Below, piece after piece: positions 45,005 to 58,256 of a stretch of 64,000 nucleotides of DNA. How positions within the stretch are numbered: the first letter of the stretch is position 1; each line of letters opens with the position of its first letter. A program made the translations under genes and the position numbers. The notes below the pieces were generated by a model that saw only the letters and a program-made list of their open reading frames with translations, did not search any database and was not told the origin of the DNA. Source of the DNA: Mesodorylaimus sp. YZB2_4 (taxonomy: Eukaryota > Nematoda > Enoplea > Dorylaimida > Dorylaimidae); NCBI GenBank assembly GCA_030248295.1, contig JASANH010000220.1, positions 558,001 through 622,000 of the forward strand, read 5' to 3'.

Positions 45005-46653
45005 TCTGGCCGCGCGATCCAACCAACCGTTCGCCGGCGATCACCAATCACGAATAAGGGCTAGCTAGGGGGATGCGGAAAGAAGAGCCTGTCTTTACAA
45101 TTCAGTGTGTTCTTCCGCTGTAAAAAGGGATTCACAGCACAGGACTGGTGCGATAGTGTAAACTGTGATATGAAGCAGGAGAGGCCATCCTCTGTCATCA
45201 ACTGGGCTCACCGACATTTCGACCCTTCGAAGGCACCTTGTCTTTAGCACCAAAAACTAATCTCTGGTCGTCTTCAGCATTTCAGCTCACTTGTTTTCAT
45301 GTCTTCCTTTATGTAAAACCTACCGTAGAAGGAGAAAAATAGGAAACTCGTCACCACTCACGATTAGATTCTCGAGGAAAAAGTTAGCACACATCCTATG
45401 AACGCTACTCCTCCAATAGTCCCCTAGTCTCGCACATGGCAAAAGACGATACCTTCTAGAATTATTGAACAGCTAGCACTAAACAAAGTAGACAAATAGG
45501 GCATGATGCTGGGGGACCTGTGATACTTGAATTATGCTCTAGGCCCTGCAGAAAAAACTTCGGACATATTCAAGGTGTCGAGATAACTTTATCGCCTCTT
45601 GACTAACGCTTTCATTTTTGCGTAAGTTCTACACATTGTCAGATTGCGGTACCTCAGGCCATCAAGGCTGACGTGTCGATCGCTGACCGATAGGTAAACG
45701 TATGCTACTAACTCCTTTGCTCGCAGAAATAAGCTTCATTTTAAAATTCCAAAATCTGAAAGCTAAAAACCTGTAAATTTGATCTAAATTCAACAAAAAA
45801 ACTACAATACGTTTCAGTATCTTTATTCCACCATGTATGAGATCTGGCGAGTGCTACGCATGCAATACAACTAGCATGCGCCAGATAGTGTATTATGCAA
45901 TGGTTTGAATTTCATAAGCAGATCCTTGGACTGGCCTGTTTGAAGCTAAACAAGCACAAGCAAGCAAGTGCGAGTAAGTTGCTCGCCCAGTTCGAAGTTT
46001 CGTCAAGTCGACAACAGAAATCTTGTACCTTTTCAGCAGCCATTTGAGTTTGTAGTACTGTACTTGCCTGGTTTATGCGGGGAGAACAGTTTTTAAATAA
46101 CTGCGAACAGCACATCGGCCTGCGGAATCGACTGCATTTGTGCGCTGACGTGTACATTTCTGTCCAACAAGAGAATATTTTCAAGCCAGGCAAAAAATCA
46201 GCCCCTGAAAGATATTCTGCGCATTTGTCGAATAAAATTGTATGGTCAGTTCGACGACTGACTTTCTCACGATCAGAGCAGATCCCACGTGATAGGCATC
46301 TTGAGTTCAAACCATTGCGTTTACATAATAGCGGTACTGCAACCTGATGGTCCATAAGACCGAGGTGCACCAAGCCCTAAAATTTCCTGCGGTTTTCATA
46401 TTGAAAAGTATAATCACTACAATGACTTGTATCAAAACACTACTAACTTATAGGGCTTCGGCAAATGTCAACATCTCTCATATACTTCTCTTGTTAGACA
46501 GGCACACTCTCGAAGGAAGTACATTTGCACATTGCATGACATGCGACACAAAGAAGGTACAGCTTGGGAATAGTACTAGACGCGCGACTAGGCACAACTT
46601 AAACTTCAAAATTGTAATTCCAAAAGAGGCAATCCATGTCATCATTTCGTTCC
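45005..46653. other. PTP 5' flank and castor 3' flank
   Basis: This 1.65 kb region lies between the PTP start and the castor stop, both on minus, so it holds the PTP promoter and the castor 3' untranslated region. Base composition drops to AT-rich at about 45700-46650. A minus-strand frame of 153 codons (45912-46373) has no family likeness. No repeat or RNA gene was recognised. Confidence 0.45.
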
Positions 46654-49600
46654 TTAATCCGGGTCCGGATGTTTGGTCGTTTTATGAGCGCTCATTTGCG
46701 AATGATTCCAAGCAGTCGAATTACACGTCGTACAATGATAATGAGATTGACTGGCTAGTGGGCACTCGGATGACATGGGACAAATGGCCGAGACTTGCAC
46801 TGTTCCATTAGACCCGTCGCCACCAGCAAACACCTTACGGAAACCCATGGCGGCCGCTTGGTCGGTCCTTGCGTGTTGTTTGGCATGAATAACATACTTG
46901 GTCGATTCCGATGTCCAAAATTCGCATTTCTCGCAGTGATAATGAACACTGGCCGAGGGCCTCCTGGGACACGTATTATCCGTACAAGCTGCAGGCCGTT
47001 TCGTCCTAGAGTCCAACGCCTTCGGAGGTGGCGATGTGGAGAATGCGCTTGTTTCCTGCTGCTGAATCAGATTTTGAATAGAATTGGCCGATGGCAAACT
47101 AGGAGACACATTTGCAAGATTTCGATTTCCAACAGCCTGAGCAACGTCCAGTGAACAATCTACGAATTTAAAATTAATCGAAGACGCAGAAGCGTCTTGA
47201 CTTTGATTGTCTTTAGTCGATGCCCCCTGATTCATAGATTTCTTTGACTTTTTTTGAATCGGCGATTTGAAATTTAGTTGCAAGGATGTTCCAACTGGTT
47301 CTTTGGTTGCGTGATCAGTTTTAGTCGCATTGTTAGAATCTGTTGAATCAAAAAATTTCATGCTTTTTGGTTGGAAAACATGAAATTTGACTTTTTTCTG
47401 ATTTGATGCCGTTCGAGTGCTCAACAGGGGCGCCATATTCTTTGCCTCGATGGATGGTTGTCCCACCTTTTTCTCGTCGTTCCTCGCTATCTTCGGATTG
47501 ACGCCTAGTCTGTGCTGATCGCTGGGAGGACCCTTCGCTTGAGTTACGAGATTAGATGGCGGCGGCTGTTGAGCCAATACGGGAGGTAAGACCACCCCGT
47601 GCTTTTGCATATGTACCGTCAACCGATCAAAATGGGAGAACCCTTGATGGCACAGAGTGCAGTGATAATGAAGACGACGTTTCAATTTGCAGAAAGGACG
47701 ACCACATTGTTGTTCCACAGTATACGGTAGAGCATTGCCAGGCGCCATCCCGGCCACAGCACCGTTTGCTCCACCATTTCCAACACTCGCAACCGTATTC
47801 GCTGCACCGATTCGTAACGCTGCTGCAGCGTTGAACAAAGCGAAAGCTGGTGATAAACTCTGGGCTAATGCTGCGAATGTTGCTGGATTTAAACTTAAAG
47901 CGGACGAAGTGGCTGCTGATTGAGGAGGGAATCCAGTCGATGCCATTATGCCGCCCGTCGCCGTAGTGGCTGGGTAGAAGATACCACTCGTACGGACAAC
48001 GTGACTGGACGGGGCAGCTTTCGAATTTCCGATTGCACTACCAGTCGGGTCAGTTTCAGATGACTTAGATACCTTAAATACAAAATAAGCTGACTATAAC
48101 TACCTGAAACACTTCACTTAATACCCTAGTCCTGGAGCTTTTTAGCATTTTTTAGGGATAGTGTCCTGGGATGATAGAGGGCGAGAAAGGTCTTTTCCAA
48201 CTACTCTTCGATGGCCAGTCTCCTGATTCTCTACTCGTTTGGTGTCAGCCCCTCGATGGTACTGAACGAGTCCATACTTTGTCCTAGTACGGATGAGGGT
48301 GAACACAAATCCTGAACCACAATTCGACTCACCTGCGCGGAGGATCCAAATTGCTGATCGTGGGTCATTTGTTCGTGGCCTTTTGCTGTGTGTGCGCTCA
48401 ATTCGTTAAATTTCAACAATGCCGCCGAACAGCCGGCTTTTTGACAATGAAAATGCCTGGCCTGTCCATTGTATTGGCACGAAGTGTGACGGCAATTGTA
48501 CGATCGATCGTAGCAAGCATATCCGTCCGGAATCTCGAAGGCATCATGAAAGTCTCGATGATGCGATTCTAATTGACCACCACCATTTGAGCTGTAGAAA
48601 CATCGGGGCAGACGGCAGTGGTAATGTAAATGGCTGCGATAACGACATAAATTATCGGGACAGTTTTCTGATGGCATGTATGTCGTGAAGCCATCGAATT
48701 GGGGGCGTTTTATTGCCGTCGACGCATCCGCGTGCTGCTCGATCAACGTCGGCGACGAGACCACTGGTGACGTCATCGAGTCCAGATTCGCGTTCCACAT
48801 CCGCAACAATTCCAATTGTTGCTGTAACTGATGGGCTTGCTGTTGCCTCAGCAGTTCCACAGCGACTGCAGTGGAAGGATTCATGGACGCGGTGGGATCT
48901 TCGACGACGTGTCTCGGCGAACTCACTGTTCTCGGACGGCCGCGACGGCTTTGAGCAGTCGGTGAATTTTGTTCGTTTTGGCCCTGTTGCGAAGACTGAC
49001 CTTGTCCAGCGACCGTATTTGGCGCGTTAGCCGCTCCCTTGGCCAGTTTAAAGCTGGTCAATAAGATTTCAGGGCTTTGTCCAACGTGTGTCGACGGATT
49101 GACATTGACATCCAGGACGTTGTATTTGGGCGGACGGCCTCGTTTCCGTTTAAATACCTCACCACTCGCTGAGAGCGATTGCGATGGTGATGTCGAGGCG
49201 ACAGAGCTGTCGACACTGCACCGAGGCACGACCGACGGAGCCGAAGATGAGAACACGCCCTGACTTCTAGACTCGGCCATCATTTGATTGGAATACTCGT
49301 GTACTTTATGATGTTCCAGTCGCCGAAATACGGGTTCACTGCTGCCAATGATCTCAGAGCAGTTGTCCCACGCACAGTGGTAATGCAGCTCCCGATTCAC
49401 GAAAGGACACCCTTCAACCTTGCAGTTTTCATCAGCTTCGTAAGTTCGAAAGTGTTCGATAGCCTGGGACAATTGTTCGTGTTGCCTGAAAATGTGAGAG
49501 CGTGTGTAATAGGCATGGACTAGCCACGTGCTATGCCCTCTGGCCTATGTGTGCACTGGTTCAGGGAACCGGTCCGCCTCTCCTAAGTCAGGGTCCGCCT

Positions 49601-52600
49601 CTCCCAAGTCAGGGTCCGCCTCTCCCAAGTCAAATGGTCGCCATCACATTGGCAAACTCAAGAAATAATAGGTACTTCTCAACGGGATGCTGACTTACAT
49701 TTACGACAGACAGTTGGACTCTCGGCCAAGAACGTACCTATATGCGTACCTGATCGGCATAATGATAGGTTATTCTGCGCCTGAGGTCGCTAAGCATGAG
49801 TGCCAGCCATACTGTATCTAGATGATTCCAGTCCTGGCTTCTTCTACTCACTTTGCATGGTCCCGAACTCCATCCTTGCTCTTGAACGTCATCTTGCAAC
49901 CTTCGCCAGCCGTGCAATGATAGTGGTCCTTGTACAGCAATGGGCAAAGCGGGGCACACGGATCATTGGCCGTGTACCTGCAAACGCGAAAGCCGATTCA
50001 CAGAGAGCAAATCTTAAAACTAGAAGACTATAGTAGTAGCGTCTAGCTTCTGGAGCAAGCGGCCCAGGTCCACCAAGATAGCAGAGTCCCATGATAAAAA
50101 AGTAAAATCAACTAACCTGGTGATAAACTTCTTCCAGCTATCATCACCTTTATTTCGCCCATTTGCACTCGACTGCTGCTGCGGCTGATCGTGAGTGGAA
50201 AATGTTGAGGCAGTGGGCGGAGGGGCCAGAATAGGGCCAATGTCATTTTCAGTTTCCGCTTCAGTCACACTCTTCATAAACTGAATTGGCGATTGCAAAG
50301 TGCTCATGTCAATCCCTATGGCTCCGACGTCATCAGGATCAAATATATCCGTTTTCTGAGCTGCAGTCTGTTCCTTGGGGTTCATTGTCGATGCGGAAGT
50401 CTTGTTGGCATTCGCTTGACCATCCACCGATCGATTGCTCATTGCCAATGTCCCAGCGTCGTGAAAAGTTCGGGCGTGTGGATCGTACTGTTTCAGTTTC
50501 AATCGACCTTGTATGGCGGCCGCCAATTTCTTGGATACAGGAGGTGAGAATGATTGACCAGTTCGATCGTTTGCGCTAACCGAGCCCTCAACAACCCCAT
50601 TGACCGACACAGAGACATTTGAAAACCGAGATGGCAAAGGACCCGGCTCATTTTTGAAATGATGGCAAATGGTGGTTGAAGCATTTGGTGAAGTTGGCGA
50701 TGGCGCAGTCGATGACGAAGAAAAACTAGCCGAAGCATTCATAAGAGCGGCGGCATTTTTGAAAGCGGTCGCAATGGCTTGTTGTTGAGCAACATAATCA
50801 TGGACTCGTTTATCTTGCTTCTCGTGTTTTCGCTTGTGCGAATACATTTGACTAGTCGAATGCAGTACGTAGTCGCAACCTGAAGAAGCTATAGTTCGGT
50901 ACAGACTGGCTGTATAAAACATGCGAGCTGAAACAATTTTCGCATGCCAAATAGAACACACCCGAGCTTAAGATACAACCGGAAGCCTATCCAGTAACAC
51001 ACTGCATGCATACCTGGCCTGATACAATGAATGTGGTTGACAACTCGAGAAAATGCACAGCCAGCGAACGAACAAGCTTCGCTCTTCATATATTTCTTGA
51101 AACCATCCCTGGTCAACTGCTCGTCCCGGGTATGGTGCGCCTTGTGCTTATCTGTAGACATAACCAGGAAACACACTAAAGTCAGTAAACTAGGAAAGAA
51201 AAAATGCATTCCTGGTCCGATCTACAGCACAGCAGTCCACACACGTTATCAAGAACAAAAGATCAAGGCTTACAATCAGTGTGGCTACAGTCCTCGTGCA
51301 AAAGATCAACACCCAAACCATGCCCAGCTCGCATTCAAGCACTTACCCATGTCAGCCTTATTCTTGAACGAATGTGTACATCCAGGACGTAAACAATGGA
51401 AATGTGTTGTACGATTAGACGGATCCGTAAATGGACATCCCGCGTAGGTGCATTGCTCCGAACCTTTGACCCTTTGGAAACCTTCTTTGGCAATATGGGC
51501 TTGTTTTCTGTGCGAATTGGCGTGCATTTGAACATCGGACGTGCTAATGTATACTTTGTCGCAGCCGTCCTAAAAAGGTAAGAGCGAAATTGTTTGCCTC
51601 GGAGAAATGTAAAAAATACAGCGAAAACGTACCTGCAAGCAATGATAGTGAGTTTGACGCAAATTGTGAACGCAATCAGAAAAATGATGCGAACAATCAT
51701 CCGAGGCACTGTAGCGCATAAATCCATAGGCTAACGATTCTTCGCGCTTACGATGCCATTTGTAATGACGAAGCATTTCTTCTTTCTTTGTGAATAACTA
51801 AAATAGAAAGGCAGTGGAATTCCACGAAACAAAATCCCATGACCGACTTTCGACTTACCTTATTATTGCATAATTTGCAGTGAAAATGTTCCCTGGACGT
51901 CGAAAAACGACATTGCTCAGCCCCGCAATCATTGCCCATAAAACGCACGATGTAAGACACCACTGGTGACGTTTGGTCATTTTTGGAAGCAGTCGCCGAG
52001 GAGACAATTTGAGACTGACCACTGGCCTGCTTCGGGTCGGCATCACTTATCCGATGTTGAATATAGCGATTGTTGGAAGGCGTAGAGAGAGACAACGAAG
52101 TGGGCGAGTGACACGGGCCCAAGTTGAAACCCCCCACTGTGCCAAGGAGCATACTAGGGGACACTGAGGCCGACGCTGTGTCTGCGCTAACCATTACCGA
52201 ATTACTCTGATTGCTGGAAGAACGGCCGGAAACTAGGCCTGCAACACAAGTTGTTTTGCGATGGAGACAGTAACCACGGTCATAGATATAAGTCAGTCGT
52301 GTGCTGAGGCAGCAGGAACTGTACGGAACGCTGGCGACTGTCTATACGACATACAACACCGCAAAGAGAAAAGCTGGAACTCAGAGGAGCCAGGGGAGGT
52401 GCCCATGTTACCCAGCACTTACCCGTATCGTCATCCGGTTCCACAATGGCCAGTAAACCCGGTGTTTGGACTCCGCCTTCATCGTCACGCCCGTTTCTCC
52501 CATTCGACTCGATCTTGACTCGCTCACAGGACTTATCATCGCTGCTATCGCCATCGATCGAATTGCTTTTTTCATGGTAGGTGAAGGAAAAGCGAGGTCG

Positions 52601-52915
52601 TTTTCGATTCTCTCCTGTATCTTCGATACTGCTCGCTGGTGAAGAGCACTCGATGGTGATGAATGTCTCGTTTCGTTGTTCACTCGGCAGCTGCCCATCG
52701 CACAACCTGAACACTTTGGGAGTAAAGTTCTTGCGCTTATTGATCCGAACTGAAGGCGAGACTCGTTCGGGCGCAATGAGCGCCTGATCATGATGTCGAT
52801 GATAATCGATTATCGATTTCTGGTCATCCTGGATTTCGACGGCTGACTTGTTCTCCACTCCAGCCGTGCAATTCTGATGCATCAGTTTGGAACAAATCGA
52901 ATCTAATTTCTTCAT
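46654..52915 (-). CDS. CASZ1: Castor (CASZ1) zinc-finger transcription factor
   Basis: Nuclear transcription factor of the castor family, which controls neuronal and cardiac cell fate in other animals. Nine exons on minus: 52423-52915, 51859-52238, 51633-51797, 51347-51569, 51014-51151, 50117-50879, 49852-49977, 48333-49485, 46654-48072. They sum to 4860 nt, 1619 residues (human CASZ1 1759), phases consistent. The finger type is diagnostic: C-x4/5-C-x-HxHC with a second Cys/His half, as in CTYAGCPFTDPSNRTTHFHC, CSFAGCAFSRVVNHIHC, CAPLCPLLYKDHYHC, CKVEGCPFVNRELHYHC and CRHTSCQYNGQARHFHC. About nine to ten such units are spread over exons 2 to 9, several split by introns. Linkers are low-complexity Ser/Gln/Ala. 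One linker has KRGRPPKYN and another RRGRPRTV, both AT-hook-like. The start at 52915 is the first ATG of the open frame; a further 5' noncoding exon is possible. Confidence 0.94.
49571..49633 (+). repeat. 21-bp tandem repeat, three copies
   Basis: The unit GGTCCGCCTCTCCCAAGTCA plus one base occurs three times in a row with a single C/T change in the first copy. It lies within castor intron 7 (49486-49851). The unit matches the head of the dispersed repeat at 21752 (GGTCCGCCTCTC) and 32441 (with GAAGTCAGG), so it may be a triplicated fragment of that family. Confidence 0.7.
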
Positions 52916-55900
52916 GTTTCTTGTACATTGCCCTAGAATAAAAGTAGGTCAGAGGTCAGCTGGACGGTCCCCCGAGATCCTGAGTTTAGCGGAGCAGGCG
53001 GCTCAAATCAAGGTCATTTCTGAACTGAAAAAGACGTTTTGATTAAGAAAACTGTCAGGAATCTAGCTAAGAAGAGCAGCGAGTGGTGTCAGCAGGCAAT
53101 CTTTACTCAGCAGTCATCAATTTCGTTTGTTTTAAGTTTGAGCACGGATGGTTAGTGGAATATTTTTGCGCTTCATACACTGGCGGAGACAAGGAGTCCA
53201 GAGTGGAGAATAGCGTTCGACAAGACAGCGCACCTAATAAATAATGCCAAAATGTGTAGAAAACGGTGGTGTGTCGTTTTATTTATGAAAAACCGCTCCG
53301 ATTTTCAGCCGTTCTTCGGTCAAATCGCCTTCGCAGTCGTCGTGCCCCCTCTCATACTAAATATGGGCGAGGCACTGTACGAGAGGCTGGCAGGTATTTG
53401 TCGTATGCGCGAATGGTATTTTTCGACATATCAGAGCCGGTCTCAGATAGTTTTCATAATATTCTCTGTAAACTTTCCCCAGCAGGCGTACAGTCGGCAG
53501 AAGGGGCCTCTTACGAAGAGGGTATAGCACTGGACGGGGTGCGTGCTCTCCGCCAGTCATTTGGCTATATTGCGCGAAAACGGAGACTTTTTCCCCACAA
53601 ACAAACTAGTTATTGGAAAAATTTTCAGCCCGTCTCATTTCCAGGCTTTGGCCCGAGCCTTCAATCTATTTTCATCGCTCGGCATTTTTCGTACAGTACG
53701 AGAAGGAACGATGGAAAAACTGCCTCCCCCCCTTCGCCAAATAGATACTAGATGAGACTGTGCAGATAGAGCAGTCTTTAGTTTAAAACTATAAATAAAT
53801 AACATTTTTCTAGCAGATACCACCAATGCCTTACCAGACTAACAATAAGCCGAGGCAGGAAAGGATGTTGAATATTTTCTGCCCACCGCATAAGAAGCGA
53901 CATTGGGGTGCCCGTGAGAGAAATAGGCACGGCTTACACTAGTGTTACGCATATAGGTACTTCTTTTTGCAGTCACGAGTTGGACGCGGCGGAAAGACAG
54001 CGAGTGAATTTTTCTTTACCTAAAAACATTTTCTACATCATTCTTTACCTATGCTGCTTTACTCGTCCCTTCCCACACACAAATATAGACAAACGTCGAC
54101 ACACGTGTACTCATGCCCAGTATCTGCTCATGTCAATTTAGTGATCTCTAAACTTAATGACGACACTCTATTACGAAGCCGAATTAGAAAAATAAACAAG
54201 AACGAACCAGCTCTCCTTTTTTGGCTACGCGAAGATTACTCAGGCATTTCATCGATACTGTCGAGCAAGATAGGGCAAGGCGGGAGATAAGCAGACGAGT
54301 ATACCCTCATTGCAAAGTTCAGCTAACGATCCCAACGGTTTCAACACAACACAGAAGTTATAACATGACCGAGCCCCTGCACCGCCCACAAACATCTTAG
54401 GACCAATTTGGGGATGGGAAGCAGATCAGCAGCTTCCATGACGTCATAACTTCCGCACTGCCAGCTGACAAGTGCAGCTATGAACGGAGCAGAAGTTCGA
54501 AAAACGAAAAAGCGATTAGCTTGCTAAATGTACTCCTCGTAGGCCGTGTGATAAGAGCTCTGTGATTGCCCTAACAACACGTGTCCTCGTCGTGCACAGC
54601 ATTCATCTGTGACGAAAAAAATACAGTAAAAAGAGTGACAGCCCTCCAGTAAAGGCCAAAGACCATGAGCCAACCAAGACCCACTGGGACTGCAAAACTG
54701 GTGAGATGAAATCGATGAACGACACGATCACCAGCAAGGTGCGATCGGAGGACGTGGGAGGGTAGGGCAGTGCTCAAAACGTCTCCTCGAGAGGCAACGG
54801 CGCGTTACTGTGGATGCTAGCTTGGACGAAAGCTGAGGCCCAAAGTGAACCGATGGTAACCGGGTCGACGAACGAAAGCTCGGTTCGGTGAACAAAAGCG
54901 TAATAATATGTGCGTTATTGTGGAAGCCAATTTTTCTTTAGGCACTAGGCAGAAAACGGGACTTGTTGCCATGTACGACGAAAAGGCGCTAGCCAATGAA
55001 CCTGGTCCAATAATAAGGTGGCAACGGACTGATAGAGTCATGGCTAATGCGGATGGAACCCGTTTCTATTCAAAATAGCTCGGTATAAGGACAAAGCCCG
55101 TGTTATTGTAGGCTTATAGTGGCACTCGTCTCCGAGCGTCGAAATGTGTTGGAAGAAAACGCCGGCTCACTGGGCAACGTGAAAAGCATCTCCCTTTGGT
55201 TCCGGCCACCTCGGCCATTTCGAAGATCGAAAGTTGCCATGGTGCTGGTTCCAATGTCCTATAGGAAGAGAAATATTGGGCTCTCTCGCCTTCCATATCT
55301 TTTCAGCTTTTTCCACAACCATCCCTCCGAACCTTCTCTTCTTCCAGGGTAACAGAAGTGAGAGAATAAAAGGAACCAGCCAACGAGATGGCACCTAGGA
55401 GTACCTTGGTCATAGGGCCGAGATGCATTCGCCTCCGTAATTGCCCTTACTCGCGGTTCCTAACTCCCCATTTTGACTTGCTCCAGCCGTCAATTTTCCA
55501 CAGCTTCCAACCTTAGTTATATTGGTTACTATAGCGACCTTTCGACACACTTAAATAACTGACCCACACCCAAGCTTTAACTTATCAGCTATTTCTATTT
55601 TCGCCTAGAGATCGAGCATGGGTTGCTGCCAAACAGAAGAAGCTTTTCAACAACTAAACGCCAAATCGGCTTGGTGGCTCGCGTGTCTGTTTACGAAAAC
55701 CCAGACCTGTGGCCACCCTGCCATGACTTCATTCGATAACTCCAATCGCGCCATTTCAGCTAAACGCCCTTGTCGAGTGGCCTAAAGCCTTTCGACCTCA
55801 TAGCATTAGGCAAGTGACGAGAAAGCGAGTAATAAGCCTCGGGTATTCACATTGGACACCATTGGTAGGTATGTTTGAGTTCCCCCCCCCCTCCCCAGGG

Positions 55901-57501
55901 TGCTGGTATCCGTAGAAGCGGCCTGGTACCATGGCAACGCTTTTTCAAGTGTGATCAAGGTGAACGGATCCATTGTGACAAAATTCGCGACCTTAGCTAA
56001 CCTACTCGTATTAGCGTGGCTCCGCGTCTACATATAATGTCGATATGGGACTGCAAAGGTGCCTGGGAGTGCTCACTCGCCTTGTCGCCAGCCGCCCATC
56101 GTCTGCTGGATCCTATTGCAAAGGCGACCATTTTTTCTCATCTTTCATCCCTCGTCTGAATCGAGTACTATGTGCAATGCATGGACGATGCAACCGGATG
56201 GCTGGCCACTAGCAAACTGCAAATCGGGATAACAACCTATGGGCGACTATGACGGGTTCCGAATCCAGCAGACAAGCGAGAATGGGATGGGCAGACCAGA
56301 GTGAAACGACCGCGAACAGAATAAAGATAAACGTTTGCTGCGTACAATAGACCACTCGATTTTACAGAACTCTCTATTCTGCTTATGTGTCTCACAATCG
56401 AGAGGCTGTTAGATTTCGAGAAACCAAGAAGCAAGTCTCAAGAAGGGAAAGTACTTTGATGATTAGACCCGGAGTGCCCAGACCTCGCCTGAGTCATCAG
56501 AGTAGTTAGTACCTATCCAGAGCCCAGACATCAAACAAGATGGACGGTGGTCTTAGAATTAGCGGCTCGCAGCCGAAAAGGGGGAGGGGATGCAGTCAGG
56601 TGGCGCGGGGCATCGAGCTCGGAGTCCATATTATGAGCGAGTTCTCGCTACTCATCGAGTTTATCGTGGACTGGCAGTTCTCCTTTCGTTGGGCTCGTTT
56701 TGTCATTGTCGTTCGTGTGCCAGCTTTTATACACATCTATGAAAGCGTGTATGTTACTTACTTGCCCTGTGTCTGCCGTCTGAGTAGTTTCTCGTTAAAA
56801 CGTTCACCTCAACATCGTATTTCGAACGAGAGCAAAAGCCGACCGTGCAAAGCAAAACTTTTTCGAAAAGCCAACAAGTTAAAGCGAAAGCCTGACGCAG
56901 GCACATGCCGGACTCGGAATCTCAGCACCCCTTCACCGCTCCCAACTCCTCTACCTCAAAAGCACTTTTACTCGGCGTTCATCAGAAAAATTACGCTTCG
57001 CCAACGTTGATACGGGCAGTTCGCCGAGAAAGCGGCCCGCTCGGCAATGAATCTTCAACTAGCTTTGCCGATTCTTGGTATACACCGCGCCTGGAGGAGG
57101 GTAAAAATAGAATATTGCCAATGCCCCATGCCCCATATGCACCCAGATTCTTGGAAACGTTTTAGCGCATTTTAGTAGCTTTTGGGAAGTGTCCCAATTT
57201 TTTCGCCCTACACAAGACTGAAGAAATCTTACTCTGAAAGCACAACATGTATTCTACCAGTCATGCAGTGTCCAATTACAGGGTCTCTACCTTGTATTTG
57301 GACAGGAAGGGTCCGCAAGTCCGTTTTGAAAGGTAGAACAACGCTATGCTCCACGGGAACCAAAGACAATCAGGGGGAGGCCGAGACATTTTTGCGGACA
57401 TCGAACCCAAAGTCATCAAACGCAGAGCAAGTGTACACAGATGACACCCATCGATCAAGACCTCACATCAGGCATCGGGATCGCACGATCGGCCATGCGC
57501 T
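52916..57501. other. Castor 5' flank and long gene-free stretch
   Basis: About 4.6 kb without a supported gene. The castor promoter lies at its left end. At 53254-53752 two overlapping + frames are open. One has a hydrophobic run (FFGQIAFAVVVPPLILNMGE) before a GTATTTG, and another after a CCCCAG at 53483 reads to a stop at 53752. A two-exon membrane protein can be imagined, but phases do not join convincingly. A frame of 156 codons at 56540-57010 begins with a fair ATG context but is basic and unlike any family. Poly-C runs occur at 55884-55896. No RNA gene was seen. Confidence 0.4.
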
Positions 57502-58256
57502 TCATTTCTGGCCTACTTTCCACCTCGAAGGTAACTGCTGAAAAGATAATTGTCAGAGCGTAAGAAGATCCATTTTGTCTCCATACCAAGATACTGCACT
57601 CCAGGTTAGTATCGATGCTAAGAACACCAGCCGCGTTTGAGAATTGCTCGCAATAGTCTGGTGCGCTGAACACCGTGACCAGACGTCCACTGGCGAAGAA
57701 TTCGTAGCCTTCTTGCACAACCTGCAACGGAAGCCTCGTAAATGTGTTTCCAAATCAGGTCAATATACCTGATGCGCCCGTGCGATCATGTCCACCCCCA
57801 GCTCTTCGCATTTTTCCAAGACCACATCTGGTCCGAACACACATGACACACCGCGACTGTTTCCCTGAAAGCCTAAAACAAGGAAATGAAAATATGTTCG
57901 GGAGAAGAGAGTCACGTCGAAGACTCACCATGTATGCCCTTTTCAGGATCAGCCCAAAGTAGATCGACGGCGATTCCCTTTTCGGGTATGGTGTGCAGTG
58001 GCCGTTGTATGGCGCGTATTTGATCCAAGTTGGTGAGATCGGGAGAAATCCCTCCGTGCATGCACAGGATTCGACCAGCCACTAATCCCGCCAGTGGCAT
58101 GACTGCGAACACGTCCTTGAGTAAGCTTATGCTAGTTGTTACTGTAATTGCAAAAAGCTGACTGCACCAACTCACATTGAACTGTTCCCACAAATCTTTT
58201 CCTTTTGGTCCGGGTCCAGCATCGTAGTGTCTCTTTATTCGGCAAAAACCCAGACA
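57502..58256 (-). CDS. PP1-like serine/threonine phosphatase, 3' part only
   Basis: C-terminal half of a metallo-phosphatase of the PPP family, closest to PP1. Exons on minus: 58176-58256 (truncated), 57929-58115, 57769-57872, 57587-57721, 57502-57537, with phases consistent. Readable motifs: [12 protein letters not shown] and [21 protein letters not shown], the GGxSP metal/phosphate site; [38 protein letters not shown]; and [17 protein letters not shown], where PP1 usually has SAPNYC. The C terminus is short ([11 protein letters not shown]) if the 49 bp last intron is removed; reading through it gives a longer tail instead. The N-terminal half (GDxHG and GDYVDRG motifs) is absent. The exon is cut by a homopolymer-rich tract at 58257 with no acceptor, so the gene is either truncated or poorly assembled. 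Confidence 0.82.

Noticed and set aside
45912..46373. A 153-codon minus-strand frame upstream of PTP
   Set aside because: No family likeness, no splice or start support, AT-rich noncoding composition around it.
48231..48332. Castor protein ending at a stop in the 48333-49485 exon's extended frame
   Set aside because: A GTGAGT donor at 48332 joins in phase to the 46654-48072 exon, which encodes further castor-type fingers.
57455..57727. The longer C terminus of the PP1-like protein read through the last intron
   Set aside because: A 49 bp intron with GTATGG and TTTTCAG fits the local intron style and gives a short PP1-like end; kept only as an alternative.
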